64,000 nucleotides of DNA from Verrucomicrobiia bacterium (GCA_035765895.1 DASTWL010000091.1:1-64000), one strand, 5' to 3'. Shown: positions 40,693 through 51,042, numbered from the stretch's first letter. Translations and numbers: made by a program. The notes: generated by a model not told the origin, from the letters alone.

Positions 40693-43600
40693 ATGAACAA
40701 CCCGACTATCCAACGAAAACCCGTCTGTCCGGTCTTGCTGCCGCTGGCCGCGGCGGCACTGCTGCTGCCCGCCGCGCTGCAGGCCACACCGTATGCCTCC
40801 CAGCTCGCCAATGATGCCGGCACGGTTTCGTTCCGGCTGAATGAATCGGCCGATTCCGTGCTGGTGGTTTACACGAATTTGAGCGCCACCTTGGTGACCA
40901 ACGACCTGGGAGCACTTCCTGCTGGACCGGTGACGAACGCCTTGGGTGTGCCGGGAACGTTTTCGGTGGTCGTGTCCAAGCAAGCCGGGGCCGGATATGC
41001 GTCCGGAACGGCGCTGCAAATCAGCAGCGACGCCAACAACACCATGCGGTTCAACAGCCCGCGCGGCGTGGCTGTAAATCAAAATCCGGCCAGCCCCTAC
41101 TTTGGGCGCATTTACGTGGCCAATTCCGCGGCCGGATCCGCGGGCACCCGCACCTCAGTGGGCGATGGCATTTATGTGATCAACCCCGATTTTACCGATG
41201 CAGTCGGGCAGGGCAACGATCCGCGCACCGGCGGCATCACCACGTTCGACAGTGCCGACGGCACCGACAGCACACTGTCCCCGTGGCGGCTGGAAGTCGG
41301 CCAGGACGACCAGCTTTACATCGCGGATTACAGCTCCACGAACGGGACCATCTACGTGACCGATCCTGACGTGACCACCGGCACGAACATCCTCGCCGGC
41401 CTGGGTGCACCGGGTTCCGCCACCGCCTCCCCCAACCACGGTCGCATTGGCAGTTCAGTCATTGCCACCGGATCGCTGGGAACCGGCGATTTGACGCTCT
41501 ACGCCATCGACACCGACACCACCACGACCAGTGACAACAGTCCCAATCACATCATGCGCTGGAACATTGGCTCGGGACCAGTGCCCGTGGACTTGACAGT
41601 GACGAATGTGGACAACCGCACCCTTTTGATTGACTCCGGCATCACGATGGACCTGGCCAAGGGACCGGACGGAAAATTCTACACATTGCAAAATCGCAGT
41701 GACGGATTCGAAGGCGGCATCTTTGTGGTGGATCCCTCTGTGGACGGCGGCCTGTTTGATCCGACTCCCGACGGCCTGTGGGACGAAGTCTATGATTCGC
41801 ACGCCGACAGCGTCGGGGTTTACGGTCAAACGGTTGACATTCTTCGTCAATCGCGGGCGGTGGCCATCTCTCCGGACGGCCGATACATGGCTGTCGTGCG
41901 CGACTCGAGCGACACTTGGATTATTCCCCTGGTGGATGGCATCCCCAATCTGGCGGAACGCAAACTGGTCCCCACTGGCTCGGTGAATCTGGGGCGTGAC
42001 GTTGCTTTTGATGCCGCAGGCAACCTCTACGTCGCCACGAGCGGCCACGCAGCGGTGCGCGTATTCTCGCCCGGCTACAAAACGATCGCCATCACGGGTT
42101 CTGCCGGCACATTCATCTACACCAACATTATCCCGGATACCACGGTGACCATCACGGGCAACATCACCAATGCCGCTGAACCGAACGTGAACGGCGAAAT
42201 CGCATTCACCCGCACGGGCGGTGACACCACCCAGCCGTTGACCGTCAACTTCACCATCTCCGGCACCGCCAAACTGGGGGTGGATTACAGCACCAACAAT
42301 CTCGCGACCTCGACCAACGCCAGCATCACCTTCCCGGCCAATGTTTCCTACCTGACCGTCCCCATCGTGGTGATCGACGACAACATCGGCGAGCCGACCG
42401 AAACCGCCATCTTTACCCTCGTTGGCACCACCAACTACATTGTCGGCGACAGCTCCAGCACCACGGTGTTCATCGACGACGATGGCGACCTCCCCAGTGT
42501 GAGCGTGGCCAGCGTGGGTCTGGGGTCAAACGAATTGCTGCCGGGCCGGCCGGCCAAGTTCAAGGTTTCCATCCCCGTGGCCAACGGCGTGGACATCTCC
42601 GTGAACATCGGGCTGAGCGGCACGGCCGTGAGCGGCGTGGATTACACCAATCCCGCCACCTTCTCCGTTCTGTTGCCGGCGGGCGCGACCACCACCAACT
42701 TCACGGTGACGCCCATCGACAATTCCACCATTGCGCCCGACAAGCTGATCATCGCCAGCGTGCTTGCCGGTTCCGGCTACACCAATGGCGGCGGCAGCAT
42801 CAGCGCGACCAACACCCTGCGCAACGACGACCTGCCCTCCACTGGCGCTCCGTTGTTCTCGGACGACTTTGACACCGACACGTCGGGCAGCTGGACAGTG
42901 AAGACCTCCAACGGCGACAGCGACGCGGCCTTTGCCTTCGACTACAGCACGCTGGGCGTGCCCGCCGCCCCCCACAGCACAGGCACCACCAAGGGGCTGC
43001 GTTTGCGCGCCCACCTGGGCGCAGTGTCCTCGGCATCGGGCGTCGGGGCATCGCCCACCGGCCTGAACCTCCCCGGTGATTACCGGCTGCGTTTCGACCT
43101 GTGGATGAATTACAACGGCCCGATGCCCGGCGGTGGTTCCGGCAGCAGCGAATACTTCACGACAGGCCTTGGCGTGGACCCGAACCGGACCAATGTGGTT
43201 CTGGCCGCTTCCACCACGCTGCCGGGATCCACGGTCTTCTTCTCCGTGGACGGCGACGGCGGATTTGCCGAGGGAACCGGCGACTTCATCGCCCACACCA
43301 ACGGCGTTCGCATCGCCGCCAGCGGCACGAACATTTATCCGGCTGGCGCGCGTGACAACTTCAATGCCTACTACGCTGAGTTCGGTGAACTCCCGGCCCC
43401 CGCGGAACAGCTCGCGCTGTATTCCAGCCAGACCGGGCTGGGCCAGATTGGTTCACTCTCGTTCTCCTGGCATGATGTGGTGATGACGAAGCAGGGCACG
43501 AATTATACGTGGACGGTCGATGGCTTGCGGATCGCCAACCTGGGCTATGTGAACGCAACGATTGGCAACAACTTCTCGCTCGGCTACCAGGACGTCAACA

Positions 43601-43902
43601 CGAGCCTGGCCAATCCGTTGGACATGAACTTCGCCCTCGTGGACAACCTGCGCGTGGAACCGCTGGCCGCCCCGGCTCCGGTCATCACCGCAGTGTCGCT
43701 CATCGATGGCGGCGCCAATGTGCAAATTGACTTCACGGGCAGCACCTCCGACGTTGACACGGCGTTCGGGGTGCAGAGCGGCGCCGTGGTCACCGGCGTG
43801 ACCAATGACGTCGCCGCCACCATCACCACCGTCAATCCGGGCCAGTTCCGGGCGGTGCTGCCGACCTCCGGTCCCATCCAGTTCTATCGCATCAAACGTT
43901 AA
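40693..43902 (+). CDS. Large secreted beta-propeller / Calx-beta protein
   Basis: This 1069-residue protein has a signal peptide ending near LQATPYA. Residues about 100-470 hold NHL/propeller-like repeats (RFNSPRGVAV, GRIYVANSA, GNLYVATSGHAAVRVFSPG). Two Calx-beta modules follow, about 485-595 (PLTVNFTISGTAKLGVDYS, IPIVVIDDNIGEPTETAIFTL region) and 605-715. Residues about 720-990 form a concanavalin-like domain also found in the GH25 muramidase two genes downstream. The last 75 residues are a short beta module. It is probably a surface or extracellular adhesin or binding protein; no enzyme motif is visible. It is first in the operon that includes a prepilin-like protein. Confidence 0.82.
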   Translation: MNNPTIQRKPVCPVLLPLAAAALLLPAALQATPYASQLANDAGTVSFRLNESADSVLVVYTNLSATLVTNDLGALPAGPVTNALGVPGTFSVVVSKQAGAGYASGTALQISSDANNTMRFNSPRGVAVNQNPASPYFGRIYVANSAAGSAGTRTSVGDGIYVINPDFTDAVGQGNDPRTGGITTFDSADGTDSTLSPWRLEVGQDDQLYIADYSSTNGTIYVTDPDVTTGTNILAGLGAPGSATASPNHGRIGSSVIATGSLGTGDLTLYAIDTDTTTTSDNSPNHIMRWNIGSGPVPVDLTVTNVDNRTLLIDSGITMDLAKGPDGKFYTLQNRSDGFEGGIFVVDPSVDGGLFDPTPDGLWDEVYDSHADSVGVYGQTVDILRQSRAVAISPDGRYMAVVRDSSDTWIIPLVDGIPNLAERKLVPTGSVNLGRDVAFDAAGNLYVATSGHAAVRVFSPGYKTIAITGSAGTFIYTNIIPDTTVTITGNITNAAEPNVNGEIAFTRTGGDTTQPLTVNFTISGTAKLGVDYSTNNLATSTNASITFPANVSYLTVPIVVIDDNIGEPTETAIFTLVGTTNYIVGDSSSTTVFIDDDGDLPSVSVASVGLGSNELLPGRPAKFKVSIPVANGVDISVNIGLSGTAVSGVDYTNPATFSVLLPAGATTTNFTVTPIDNSTIAPDKLIIASVLAGSGYTNGGGSISATNTLRNDDLPSTGAPLFSDDFDTDTSGSWTVKTSNGDSDAAFAFDYSTLGVPAAPHSTGTTKGLRLRAHLGAVSSASGVGASPTGLNLPGDYRLRFDLWMNYNGPMPGGGSGSSEYFTTGLGVDPNRTNVVLAASTTLPGSTVFFSVDGDGGFAEGTGDFIAHTNGVRIAASGTNIYPAGARDNFNAYYAEFGELPAPAEQLALYSSQTGLGQIGSLSFSWHDVVMTKQGTNYTWTVDGLRIANLGYVNATIGNNFSLGYQDVNTSLANPLDMNFALVDNLRVEPLAAPAPVITAVSLIDGGANVQIDFTGSTSDVDTAFGVQSGAVVTGVTNDVAATITTVNPGQFRAVLPTSGPIQFYRIKR

Positions 43903-43911
43903 TCAAACAGC

Positions 43912-43943
43912 GCGGCCCGGCCCCACAAAAGGGGCCGGGCCGC
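43912..43943 (+). terminator. Strong GC hairpin between the Calx-beta and prepilin genes
   Basis: GCGGCCCGGCCCC (43912-43924) pairs perfectly over 13 bp with GGGGCCGGGCCGC (43931-43943), loop ACAAAA. It starts 9 nt after the Calx-beta stop and ends 10 nt before the prepilin start. There is no T-run. It may stop or attenuate transcription, or protect the upstream mRNA 3' end, and would strongly affect access to the prepilin ribosome binding site. Confidence 0.6.
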
Positions 43944-43953
43944 CGACCCCAAT

Positions 43954-44808
43954 ATGACTGTTCCAACCCTGTTCCGCCGTCGCGCCGCTCCCGCAAGAGG
44001 CTTCACTCTGATCGAGCTGCTGGTCGTCATCGCCATCATCGCCATTCTGGCCGCCATGCTCCTGCCGGCCTTGAGCAAGGCCAAAGTCAAAGCCGAGGGC
44101 ATACGTTGTGTTTCCAATCTCAAGCAAATGCAATTGGGTTGGTTGCTTTACGCCGACGACAATAGTGAAAAAATGGTCGGCAATGCCCCTTCAGGGCTGC
44201 CAGCGGGCTTGGCAACGACTTATCCTTGGGTTAATACCGCCACGCTTGGGTGGGCAGGGGAAACCGCCAACACGAACTACGACATATTGAAGGTCGGTTT
44301 GTTATCGCCTTACATCAATGCAGGAGTTGCAATCTACCATTGTCCGAGCGACAAGGTTCCGTCCGACAACGGCCTTCGAGTGCGTAGTGTATCCATGAAT
44401 GGACAAATGGGTATCTATTCGACTGGCGCACCATTTTTTTATTCTCCCCCGAATTATGGTTCGGGATATTTGACCTTTAAAAAGGTGACCGATTTGGGCA
44501 ACGGATTTCCTGCGTCCGATGCGTTTGTATTCGCGGATGAGCATATCTACACAATCAATGACGCCTACATGCAAGTGTTCGGCCCGAGCAGCGGAAGTGT
44601 TTATGATTTCCCGGCCGACTATCACGGCGGAAGCGGTTGTTTTTCCTTTGCTGATGGACACGCGGAATTGCACAAGTGGAAAACGCCAGACTTCAATTTG
44701 CCCGTGGTGAAAGGATCTCGCGGTTCAGCAACCGGCACGGCCGTATCTGGCGGGGCCAACAATGTGGACCTGGTCTGGCTGTTATCACACGCTTCCATAA
44801 AGAAGTAG
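43954..44808 (+). CDS. Prepilin-like protein with H-x9-DG C-terminal signature (operon 1)
   Basis: This 284-residue protein begins with a short leader and the type IV/type II secretion prepilin site: [30 protein letters not shown], cleaved after Gly with the Phe methylated in the family. The C-terminal half is a globular domain with [19 protein letters not shown], that is H-x9-DG, seen in the large Verrucomicrobia/Planctomycetes prepilin families. From about 44080 the gene is visibly richer in A/T than its neighbours (about 45 percent GC in sampled lines versus about 65 percent), hinting at separate origin. It follows a strong hairpin by 10 nt and precedes the GH25 gene by 10 nt. Confidence 0.9.
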   Translation: MTVPTLFRRRAAPARGFTLIELLVVIAIIAILAAMLLPALSKAKVKAEGIRCVSNLKQMQLGWLLYADDNSEKMVGNAPSGLPAGLATTYPWVNTATLGWAGETANTNYDILKVGLLSPYINAGVAIYHCPSDKVPSDNGLRVRSVSMNGQMGIYSTGAPFFYSPPNYGSGYLTFKKVTDLGNGFPASDAFVFADEHIYTINDAYMQVFGPSSGSVYDFPADYHGGSGCFSFADGHAELHKWKTPDFNLPVVKGSRGSATGTAVSGGANNVDLVWLLSHASIKK

Positions 44809-44818
44809 GTGAGCAGGC

Positions 44819-47185
44819 TTGGTTTTTGGAGTCACGACGCAAACCTCCGTTTTGAGGGTCAAAGGATCATTTTTATCGGGTGCGCTGATCATTTCTTTGG
44901 GTGTATCTTCCACCTTCGCCCAGCGCCCCCTGGGCATCGACGTTTCCAGCTATCAGGGTTCCAGCATTGACTGGGTGAGCGTCAAAACGTCGGGGGTTTC
45001 CTTTGCGTGGTGCAAGGCCACCGAGGGCGTCACCTTCGTTGACTCCACGTTCACCATCAACATGGCGAACGCCCGGGCCGCCGGGGTGCTGATTGGCGCG
45101 TATCATTTCGCCCGGCCGGATTTGCATCTCGGCCCGGCCGGCGCCGCGCAGGAGGCCACGAATTGCTGGAACGTCGTCAGCAACTACCTCAAGGGCGGCA
45201 ACGCCTACCTCATGCCGGTGCTGGACATCGAGCAAAACCTGTCCGGCGCCACGCCCGCCTACACGAAGGCCACCCTGTCGCAGTGGGTGAACGCCTGGTG
45301 TTCGAACATCCTTCAGCGCGCAGCGGCGAACGGGGTGACGGTGACGCCGGTGGTTTACACCTACGTCTCCTACGCCTCCACCTGGCTGGATGGTTCCGTA
45401 ACGCAGTGGCCGTTGTGGATGGCGCAATACCCGGCCAGCCCGAATCCGCAGACCGGCGCGCCGAGCAGCATCGCCCCGTGGAGTTCGTGGCGCGCGTGGC
45501 AATACAGTTCCACCGGCACCGTTCCGGGCGTGCCCGGCAATTGCGATCTGGATGTGTTCAACGGCACGATGGGAAGCCTCGCCGCGCTGGTCATCGGCGG
45601 CATCGCCCCGCCCGCCATCACGTCCGAACCGTCGGATCGTTTTGCCGATCCGGGCGGCACGCTCGCCTTGAGCGTCACGGCCGAAGGTGTCGCGCCGCTC
45701 CACTACCAGTGGCGCGCCCACGGCACGAACCTGCCCGGCGCGACGAATCGCGTGCTGACGCTCACCCCTCTGCAGCCGGCCGATGCCGGCCTGTATGCGG
45801 TCGTCGTCACCAACGCCGGCGGCAGCGTCACCAGCCGCCTCGCGCAGGTGACCATCAATCCGCCCTACGCGCCGGTGTTTGCCGATGATTTCGACGTGAA
45901 CTCGGCGGCCAACTGGCGGCTGAACCGCGCTTCGACGGACAATCGCGCCACGTTCGCCTACAATTACGCGCCGCTCGGCATCCCTGCCGCCCCGCACGCC
46001 ACCAACGGCAGCACGAAGGGCCTGCGCCTGGAGGCCAACCTCACGGCGGGCAACCCGGACGCACTGAGCCTCTCGCCCGTTGGACAGGCCTTTCCGCCGG
46101 TGTGCCGGCTGCGCTTCGATGTGTGGCTGAACGTCAACGGCCCGTTGCCGAACGGCGGCGCCGGCTCCACGCAGGCCATCACCGCGGGCGTGGGCACTTC
46201 GGGCGACCACGTCCAGTGGAATGCCGCCGCGTCCGGCGCCGACGGCGTGTGGTTCGCCGTGGATGGCGAAGGCGGCGTGGCCGACACCTCGACCGGCGTG
46301 GGAGATTTTCTGGCCGGCACCGGCACCAACACGCTGGGAGTGGCGAGCGGCGTTTATGCCGCCGGCACCGGCAGCACCGCCCGCGGCAATTTTGACGCGT
46401 ATTACGGAAATGTCTTCCCCGGCGGCCAAACCGCGCCCGGCTGGCAGCAGACGAATTACCCGCAGCAAAGCGGCGCGCTCAGCGTGGGGACGATCGGATT
46501 TGCCTGGCGCGAGCTGATTGTCAGTCGCCATGGCGCAACGGTGGACTGGTTCATCGACGGCCTGCGGATGGCCAGCGTGACCAACGCGGCCCTGACGGCC
46601 AGCAACGTCTTCGTTGGTTACTGGGACCCGTTTGCCTCGCTCTCGGACAACACGAACCTCAGCTTTGGCCTGGTGGACAATCTGCGCGTCGAAGTGCCCG
46701 CGGTGGCGCCGCAATTCGTCACCCAGCCCGCGAACCAATGGGCGCAACCCGGCAGCAGCGCCACCTTCATCGCCAGCGCCACAGGTTTGCCGGCTCCCGC
46801 CTACCAATGGCGGCTGAACGGCACCAATCTCGCCGGCGCCACCGCCGCCACGCTGGTCGTGACCCATCTGACGGCTGCAAGCATCGGCAATTACTCGGTC
46901 GTCGTCAGCAACCTGGCGGGCGGGCAGGCGAGCACCAACGCTGCGCTCGCGCTCCAGGCCAGCACCCCGCCGCAACTGGAAGTGGCCGAAGCACCCGCGA
47001 CCGACACGTTGCCGCTCCTCGCCGCCGCGGAAGTGGGTGTCACTTACACGTTGGAAACCTCCACCAATCTGATCACGTGGGAGACCGTGACCAACGTCGT
47101 GGCGACGGGCCCGACGCTTTCGTTCACGCCGCCGTTCGCCCCAAGCGATGCACAACGATTTTACCGCCTCCGTTCCGGACCATGA
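44819..47185 (+). CDS. Secreted GH25 muramidase with Ig-like and concanavalin-like domains
   Basis: This 788-residue protein starts at TTG 44819. A signal peptide ends near TFAQRPLG. Residues about 38-240 are a GH25 (Chalaropsis-type) lysozyme: LGIDVSSYQGSSIDW, FAWCKATEG, IGAYHFARP and the catalytic D-x-E in VLDIEQ. An Ig-like module (about 258-345) follows, then the concanavalin-like domain shared with the Calx-beta protein (about 352-625), a second Ig-like module (about 630-715) and a C-terminal beta segment. GH25 enzymes cut the MurNAc-GlcNAc backbone of peptidoglycan. The stop overlaps the next start (ATGA), coupling it to the C39-like protein. Confidence 0.9.
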   Translation: MVFGVTTQTSVLRVKGSFLSGALIISLGVSSTFAQRPLGIDVSSYQGSSIDWVSVKTSGVSFAWCKATEGVTFVDSTFTINMANARAAGVLIGAYHFARPDLHLGPAGAAQEATNCWNVVSNYLKGGNAYLMPVLDIEQNLSGATPAYTKATLSQWVNAWCSNILQRAAANGVTVTPVVYTYVSYASTWLDGSVTQWPLWMAQYPASPNPQTGAPSSIAPWSSWRAWQYSSTGTVPGVPGNCDLDVFNGTMGSLAALVIGGIAPPAITSEPSDRFADPGGTLALSVTAEGVAPLHYQWRAHGTNLPGATNRVLTLTPLQPADAGLYAVVVTNAGGSVTSRLAQVTINPPYAPVFADDFDVNSAANWRLNRASTDNRATFAYNYAPLGIPAAPHATNGSTKGLRLEANLTAGNPDALSLSPVGQAFPPVCRLRFDVWLNVNGPLPNGGAGSTQAITAGVGTSGDHVQWNAAASGADGVWFAVDGEGGVADTSTGVGDFLAGTGTNTLGVASGVYAAGTGSTARGNFDAYYGNVFPGGQTAPGWQQTNYPQQSGALSVGTIGFAWRELIVSRHGATVDWFIDGLRMASVTNAALTASNVFVGYWDPFASLSDNTNLSFGLVDNLRVEVPAVAPQFVTQPANQWAQPGSSATFIASATGLPAPAYQWRLNGTNLAGATAATLVVTHLTAASIGNYSVVVSNLAGGQASTNAALALQASTPPQLEVAEAPATDTLPLLAAAEVGVTYTLETSTNLITWETVTNVVATGPTLSFTPPFAPSDAQRFYRLRSGP

Positions 47186-48246
47186 AACATCGCCTGATTA
47201 CCCTGCTCGGCTTGTGCCCGCTTTTGCTGGGCGCGGCCGAATCGCCGCGCCAGTTTGTCGGCTGGACGCACTTTGAAGCCTTCGAACGCGGCACCAACGC
47301 CGCCGGAGAAGTGACGTGGCTGTCTCCCCGCACGACCTGCCGGCCCGCGGATGAATTCGTCAGTTCGTGGAACGCCAGTCTCCCCAGCAACGGCTGGCTG
47401 AACGTCGAGCTGCGGGCATTTCACAATGACACGCCCACCAGGTTTTACGCCCTTGGCCATTGGTCGTTGAATCCGGCACAGCACCCGCGCGAAAGCATCC
47501 CCGGCCAGCAGGACGCGGACGGCGACGTGGACACGGACACGCTGCAGCTCCGGGCACCGGCGAACGCCTTCCAGTTCCGGCTCACCTTCGGCGCAACCAC
47601 CAACGTAGCGCCGTTGAAACTGCTGGCGGTGTCGCTTATCAACACCCGGCTGACGGTCAAGCCGCGGGCGTCGTTGCGTTCCGTATGGGGCCAATACCTC
47701 ACGGTCCCCGAACGGTCGCAGCATGATTACGCCGAAGGCGGCGGCTGGTGCAGTCCCACCACGGTCACGATGTTGCTGGGGTTCTGGGCGGCGAAACTGC
47801 ACCGGTCCGACCTGTTGTTCACCGTGCCGGACGTGGCCCACGCCATTTACGACGCCACGTGGAAGGGCACGGGCAACTGGTCGTTCAACATGGCGTTCGC
47901 CGGCGAACCCGCCGGCCTGCGCGCCTGCGTGACGCGGTTCGACGACGTGCGTGAGCTGGAGGAATGGATCGCCCACGGCTACCCCGTCGGCGTTTCCATC
48001 TGCTACGACCGCCTGCGCGATGTCGGCCCCGGCCCGAACGGACATCTCATGGTGGTGGCGGGCTTCACGAAGACTGGCGACGTGGTGTTCAACGACCCGG
48101 CGGGGCGGAAGGATGTTCGCCGGGTGTTTTCACGCGAACGATTCCTCTACGCGTGGAACTATTCCAAGAACACGGTGTATCTCGTCTATCCGGAAGGCGC
48201 GGTCCTGCCGCCCGATCGATTCGGCCACTGGAGCTTGAACCCGTGA
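47182..48246 (+). CDS. Secreted C39-like cysteine peptidase family protein
   Basis: The 354-residue protein has a signal peptide ending near LLGAAESP. An N-terminal beta domain (about 25-165) precedes a papain-like C39_2 domain. Its active-site set is visible: Cys190 in GGGWCSPTTVTMLLGFW, His288 in GPNGHLMVVAGF and Asn/Asp in VVFNDPAG. Such proteins cut peptides, and some act on peptidoglycan stem peptides or bacteriocin leaders. Its translational coupling to a GH25 muramidase suggests joint attack on cell walls (inference). It converges on the frameshifted oxidoreductase gene with 34 bp between. Confidence 0.82.
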   Translation: MKHRLITLLGLCPLLLGAAESPRQFVGWTHFEAFERGTNAAGEVTWLSPRTTCRPADEFVSSWNASLPSNGWLNVELRAFHNDTPTRFYALGHWSLNPAQHPRESIPGQQDADGDVDTDTLQLRAPANAFQFRLTFGATTNVAPLKLLAVSLINTRLTVKPRASLRSVWGQYLTVPERSQHDYAEGGGWCSPTTVTMLLGFWAAKLHRSDLLFTVPDVAHAIYDATWKGTGNWSFNMAFAGEPAGLRACVTRFDDVRELEEWIAHGYPVGVSICYDRLRDVGPGPNGHLMVVAGFTKTGDVVFNDPAGRKDVRRVFSRERFLYAWNYSKNTVYLVYPEGAVLPPDRFGHWSLNP

Positions 48247-48280
48247 CCGCGCCGCGCGAAAAGCCGACGAACACCAACCG

Positions 48281-51042
48281 TCATTCCCGTTGCGCCACGC
48301 CGCGCAGAAAACCGCGCGCGGAGGTTGTTGCCGGCCCCAGGCGCGCCGTGATCCACTGCACCGTGCCGGCCTCGTTCGTTCCCAGCGGTTCGATGTAGTT
48401 CGTGCCGCTGAACCACTGCTGCAAATCTGGCGACCATTCGAGTTGGAAGCTGACATCCGTTGCCGTCTTGGCACGCGGGCAGGTGACCTGCAAGGAGCTG
48501 TTGGTGAGAGTGAGACGCAGCGGGTTGGAGCCGGCCGCCTTGGGCGAGGAACCCAGCGCGTATTCCAACAGATTGGGCAGGCCATCGTGGTCCGGATCGG
48601 CGTCGTCGCCACCGACGGCGGGATCGCTGGTTTCACCGGCGGTAAAATTGGCAAAACGCCAGGCGTCCACCGGCCGGTCATGAATCACTACGGTGGCATT
48701 CGACAGCGAGGTGAGCGTGGAGCCCGCCGCCGGCACGAGTGAGAGCGCAACGGTTTCATCCCCTTCCACCAGCGTGTCCACCAGCGGCGTGATGAAAAGA
48801 TTGGTGGCCCCGGCCCCGGCCGCCAGCGTGACACTCCCCGGCAGCGGCAGATAATCCAGGCCCGCCGCGGCCGAACCGCCGACGGCATAATTCACGGTAA
48901 GCGCGGCGCTCGTGTCGCCGCTGCGCACGATGGCCAAACGACCCGGATCATCGCCGAATTCGCCGGCGTTCGAGTCGCTGGCCATGAGGTCCACTGCCGG
49001 CAGGGCATTCGTGGGCGCCGCCGCGCCCAGCCCGAGGAAGCGAATGCCGTCCGCAATGCAATAGCTGCCCGCGGCGGTGTTGTCGTTGCGGATGATCACC
49101 TTCCCGCTCGTGCCGGCGTTGAAGTTGGTGGTGAGCAGCTTAAACCAGCCGCCGCTGGAAACGCGCTGGTTGACCAGAATGCGGTTCGTGCCGGCGGCAT
49201 GGATGATGTCGTAGGGCGTGTTCGTGGCGCGGTTGGAGGCTTCGACCCACCAGGCATAAACCTCATAAACTCCGTTCGTCGGCAACGTCGGCGTGTAGCT
49301 GATCCACTTCGTGCCCTTGCCCGCCGCGCCGTCGTGCCAGTAGTCGCCGTTCCAACCGCCGGCGTTCGCGCCCGCCGTCCAACCGCCGGAATTCACCGTG
49401 CCGGGACCGCCCTGGTCCAGGATGATGCCATTCGTGGACGAGGCCGCGCTGCTCCAGGTCAACAACTGCCCGTCGGCCCGCAATTGCGCGGCAAGGCGGG
49501 CGTAGTCGAGCTGCTGCACCGGCACATGATCGTCAATCGCCAGCGCCGCCGCCACGCCTGCGGCATGGCTGGTCATCATGAACACCGGTTCCATGCGGCA
49601 CGAGGCAAAGGCCACGTGGCTGGCGGAGAGCGCAAACGTGCAGAACACGTTCTGGCACTCGTTGCTGCGCGGGACGATGGCGCGGTAGCTGATGGGATAA
49701 GGAAACGGCGGCGTGCCGCCGATGCTGCCTTCCCAGCGGGAGAAGCCACTGGCCGCCACACGTTGCACGCCGTGCGAATCAATGTTGTAACGCGCCAGAC
49801 AGATGCCGTCAGGCGCCGTGAGGCGCGCCTCGCAGTTGGACTGGGTCATCACGTAGTCGCCGAACATGCGGCGCGCCTCGCGCACGTAAATCTGCCAGGG
49901 CCAGCCGCCGTTGTCCGTGAATTCATCCGCCGCCAGGCCCCACGACTGCATCTCCGCGTTGAGATTGAAGGGGATGTTGGTGCTCGTGGCGAAGAAGTAG
50001 AGCAATCCGCGCACGTAATTCTCGTGCGCGGCCCGCAACGTCTCCCGGCCCGCGTAGGTGTTTGTGGCCCACGTGTAATTGTAGCCCACGTAGTCGGGGA
50101 GATTTCGCCGTTTGCATTGACGTCGGTTTTGCCGTTGGGAATAAGGGTCTGGAGGTCGAGCAACTGGTTGAGCGACACCGCGCCATCCGCCGCGACGCGC
50201 GCCGCCACGTAGCGCCGGACGAGCTCGTAATCCGCCTCGGCGTAGCCCGGCGGCGGCGCGATTGGAATTTTGTTCGTGGGATTTTGCGTCAGGCACAGGC
50301 GGTAATTGTAAGCCTGCAACCGGCGATCGCCCTGGCCGAAGCCCGCCGCGACGTTTGTGTTCACGAGCGGCAGGAGTCCGCTCGCCGGATTGCCCGGCAC
50401 CACATACGGGTCGTAATTGTAAGTGCCGCCCGGCGGGCGCACGCCGGCCAGTGATTCGTTATACACGTTGGTGCCCTCGCGGCCCCAGGTGAACGTCACC
50501 CCCGCCGCCGCCATCAGGTCGCCTTCGTAGGTCGTATCAATGAATTCCTGCGCGCGAAAAATGGTCCCGTCGGCCATCGTGATCTGCGTGAGCCGGTTGC
50601 TCGTGAGCGTCGCCCCGGCCAGCGATTCGTCCCAGTAAACCGGAACCCCCGCCTCGCCGAGCATCTGGTTGAAGACGTTCTCCGCGACATGCGGTTCGAA
50701 CCAGATGACGAGATTGGTCGAGCCGTAGGCCGCGCCGACGCGCTGATAAAACTCCCGCGCAATCCCGCCGAGGTAACGTGTGTCATTGCCCGGGCCAATG
50801 TCCGTCACCCCCAGCCCGCTGGCGCTCATGCCGCCGACGTGATGGTTGAGCGACACGAGCACGACGGATTTTCCGAGGCGCGCCGCCGCCACAGCCGCGG
50901 CCACCCCGCCGGACGTGCCGCCGTAAACGCAGACGTCACTTTCCACCACCGGCGCTGCCGCCGCCGCGACGGCCCACGCTGCGCCCAGCACCAGCGACAT
51001 CAGGAACCGCAGCCGGTTCCTGCGCTGGACAAGGCGGTTCAA
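48281..51042 (-). pseudogene. FAD-dependent oxidoreductase with golvesin-like and Calx-beta tail, frameshifted
   Basis: Two overlapping frames together make one exported protein of about 920 residues. The N-terminal part (start TTG 51042 or ATG 51000, signal peptide ending AAAAAP) has a FAD-binding DVCVYGGTSGGVAAAVAA motif and runs to NANGEIS. The homologous sequence then continues in another frame from PDYVGYNYTWATN. The switch falls in a run of four G on the plus strand (50096-50099); one extra base would restore the frame. The C-terminal part carries a golvesin/xanthan-lyase-type module (about 49020-49400) and a Calx-beta module (about 48660-48990). The TTG start overlaps the previous stop. 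It is either a true frameshift or a sequencing/assembly error. Confidence 0.82.

Noticed and set aside
44873-47155. 760-codon open frame on the minus strand
   Set aside because: It is the antisense shadow of the GH25 muramidase gene; the plus-strand product has clear catalytic motifs and the minus product is low-complexity and Arg/Gly/Ala-rich.
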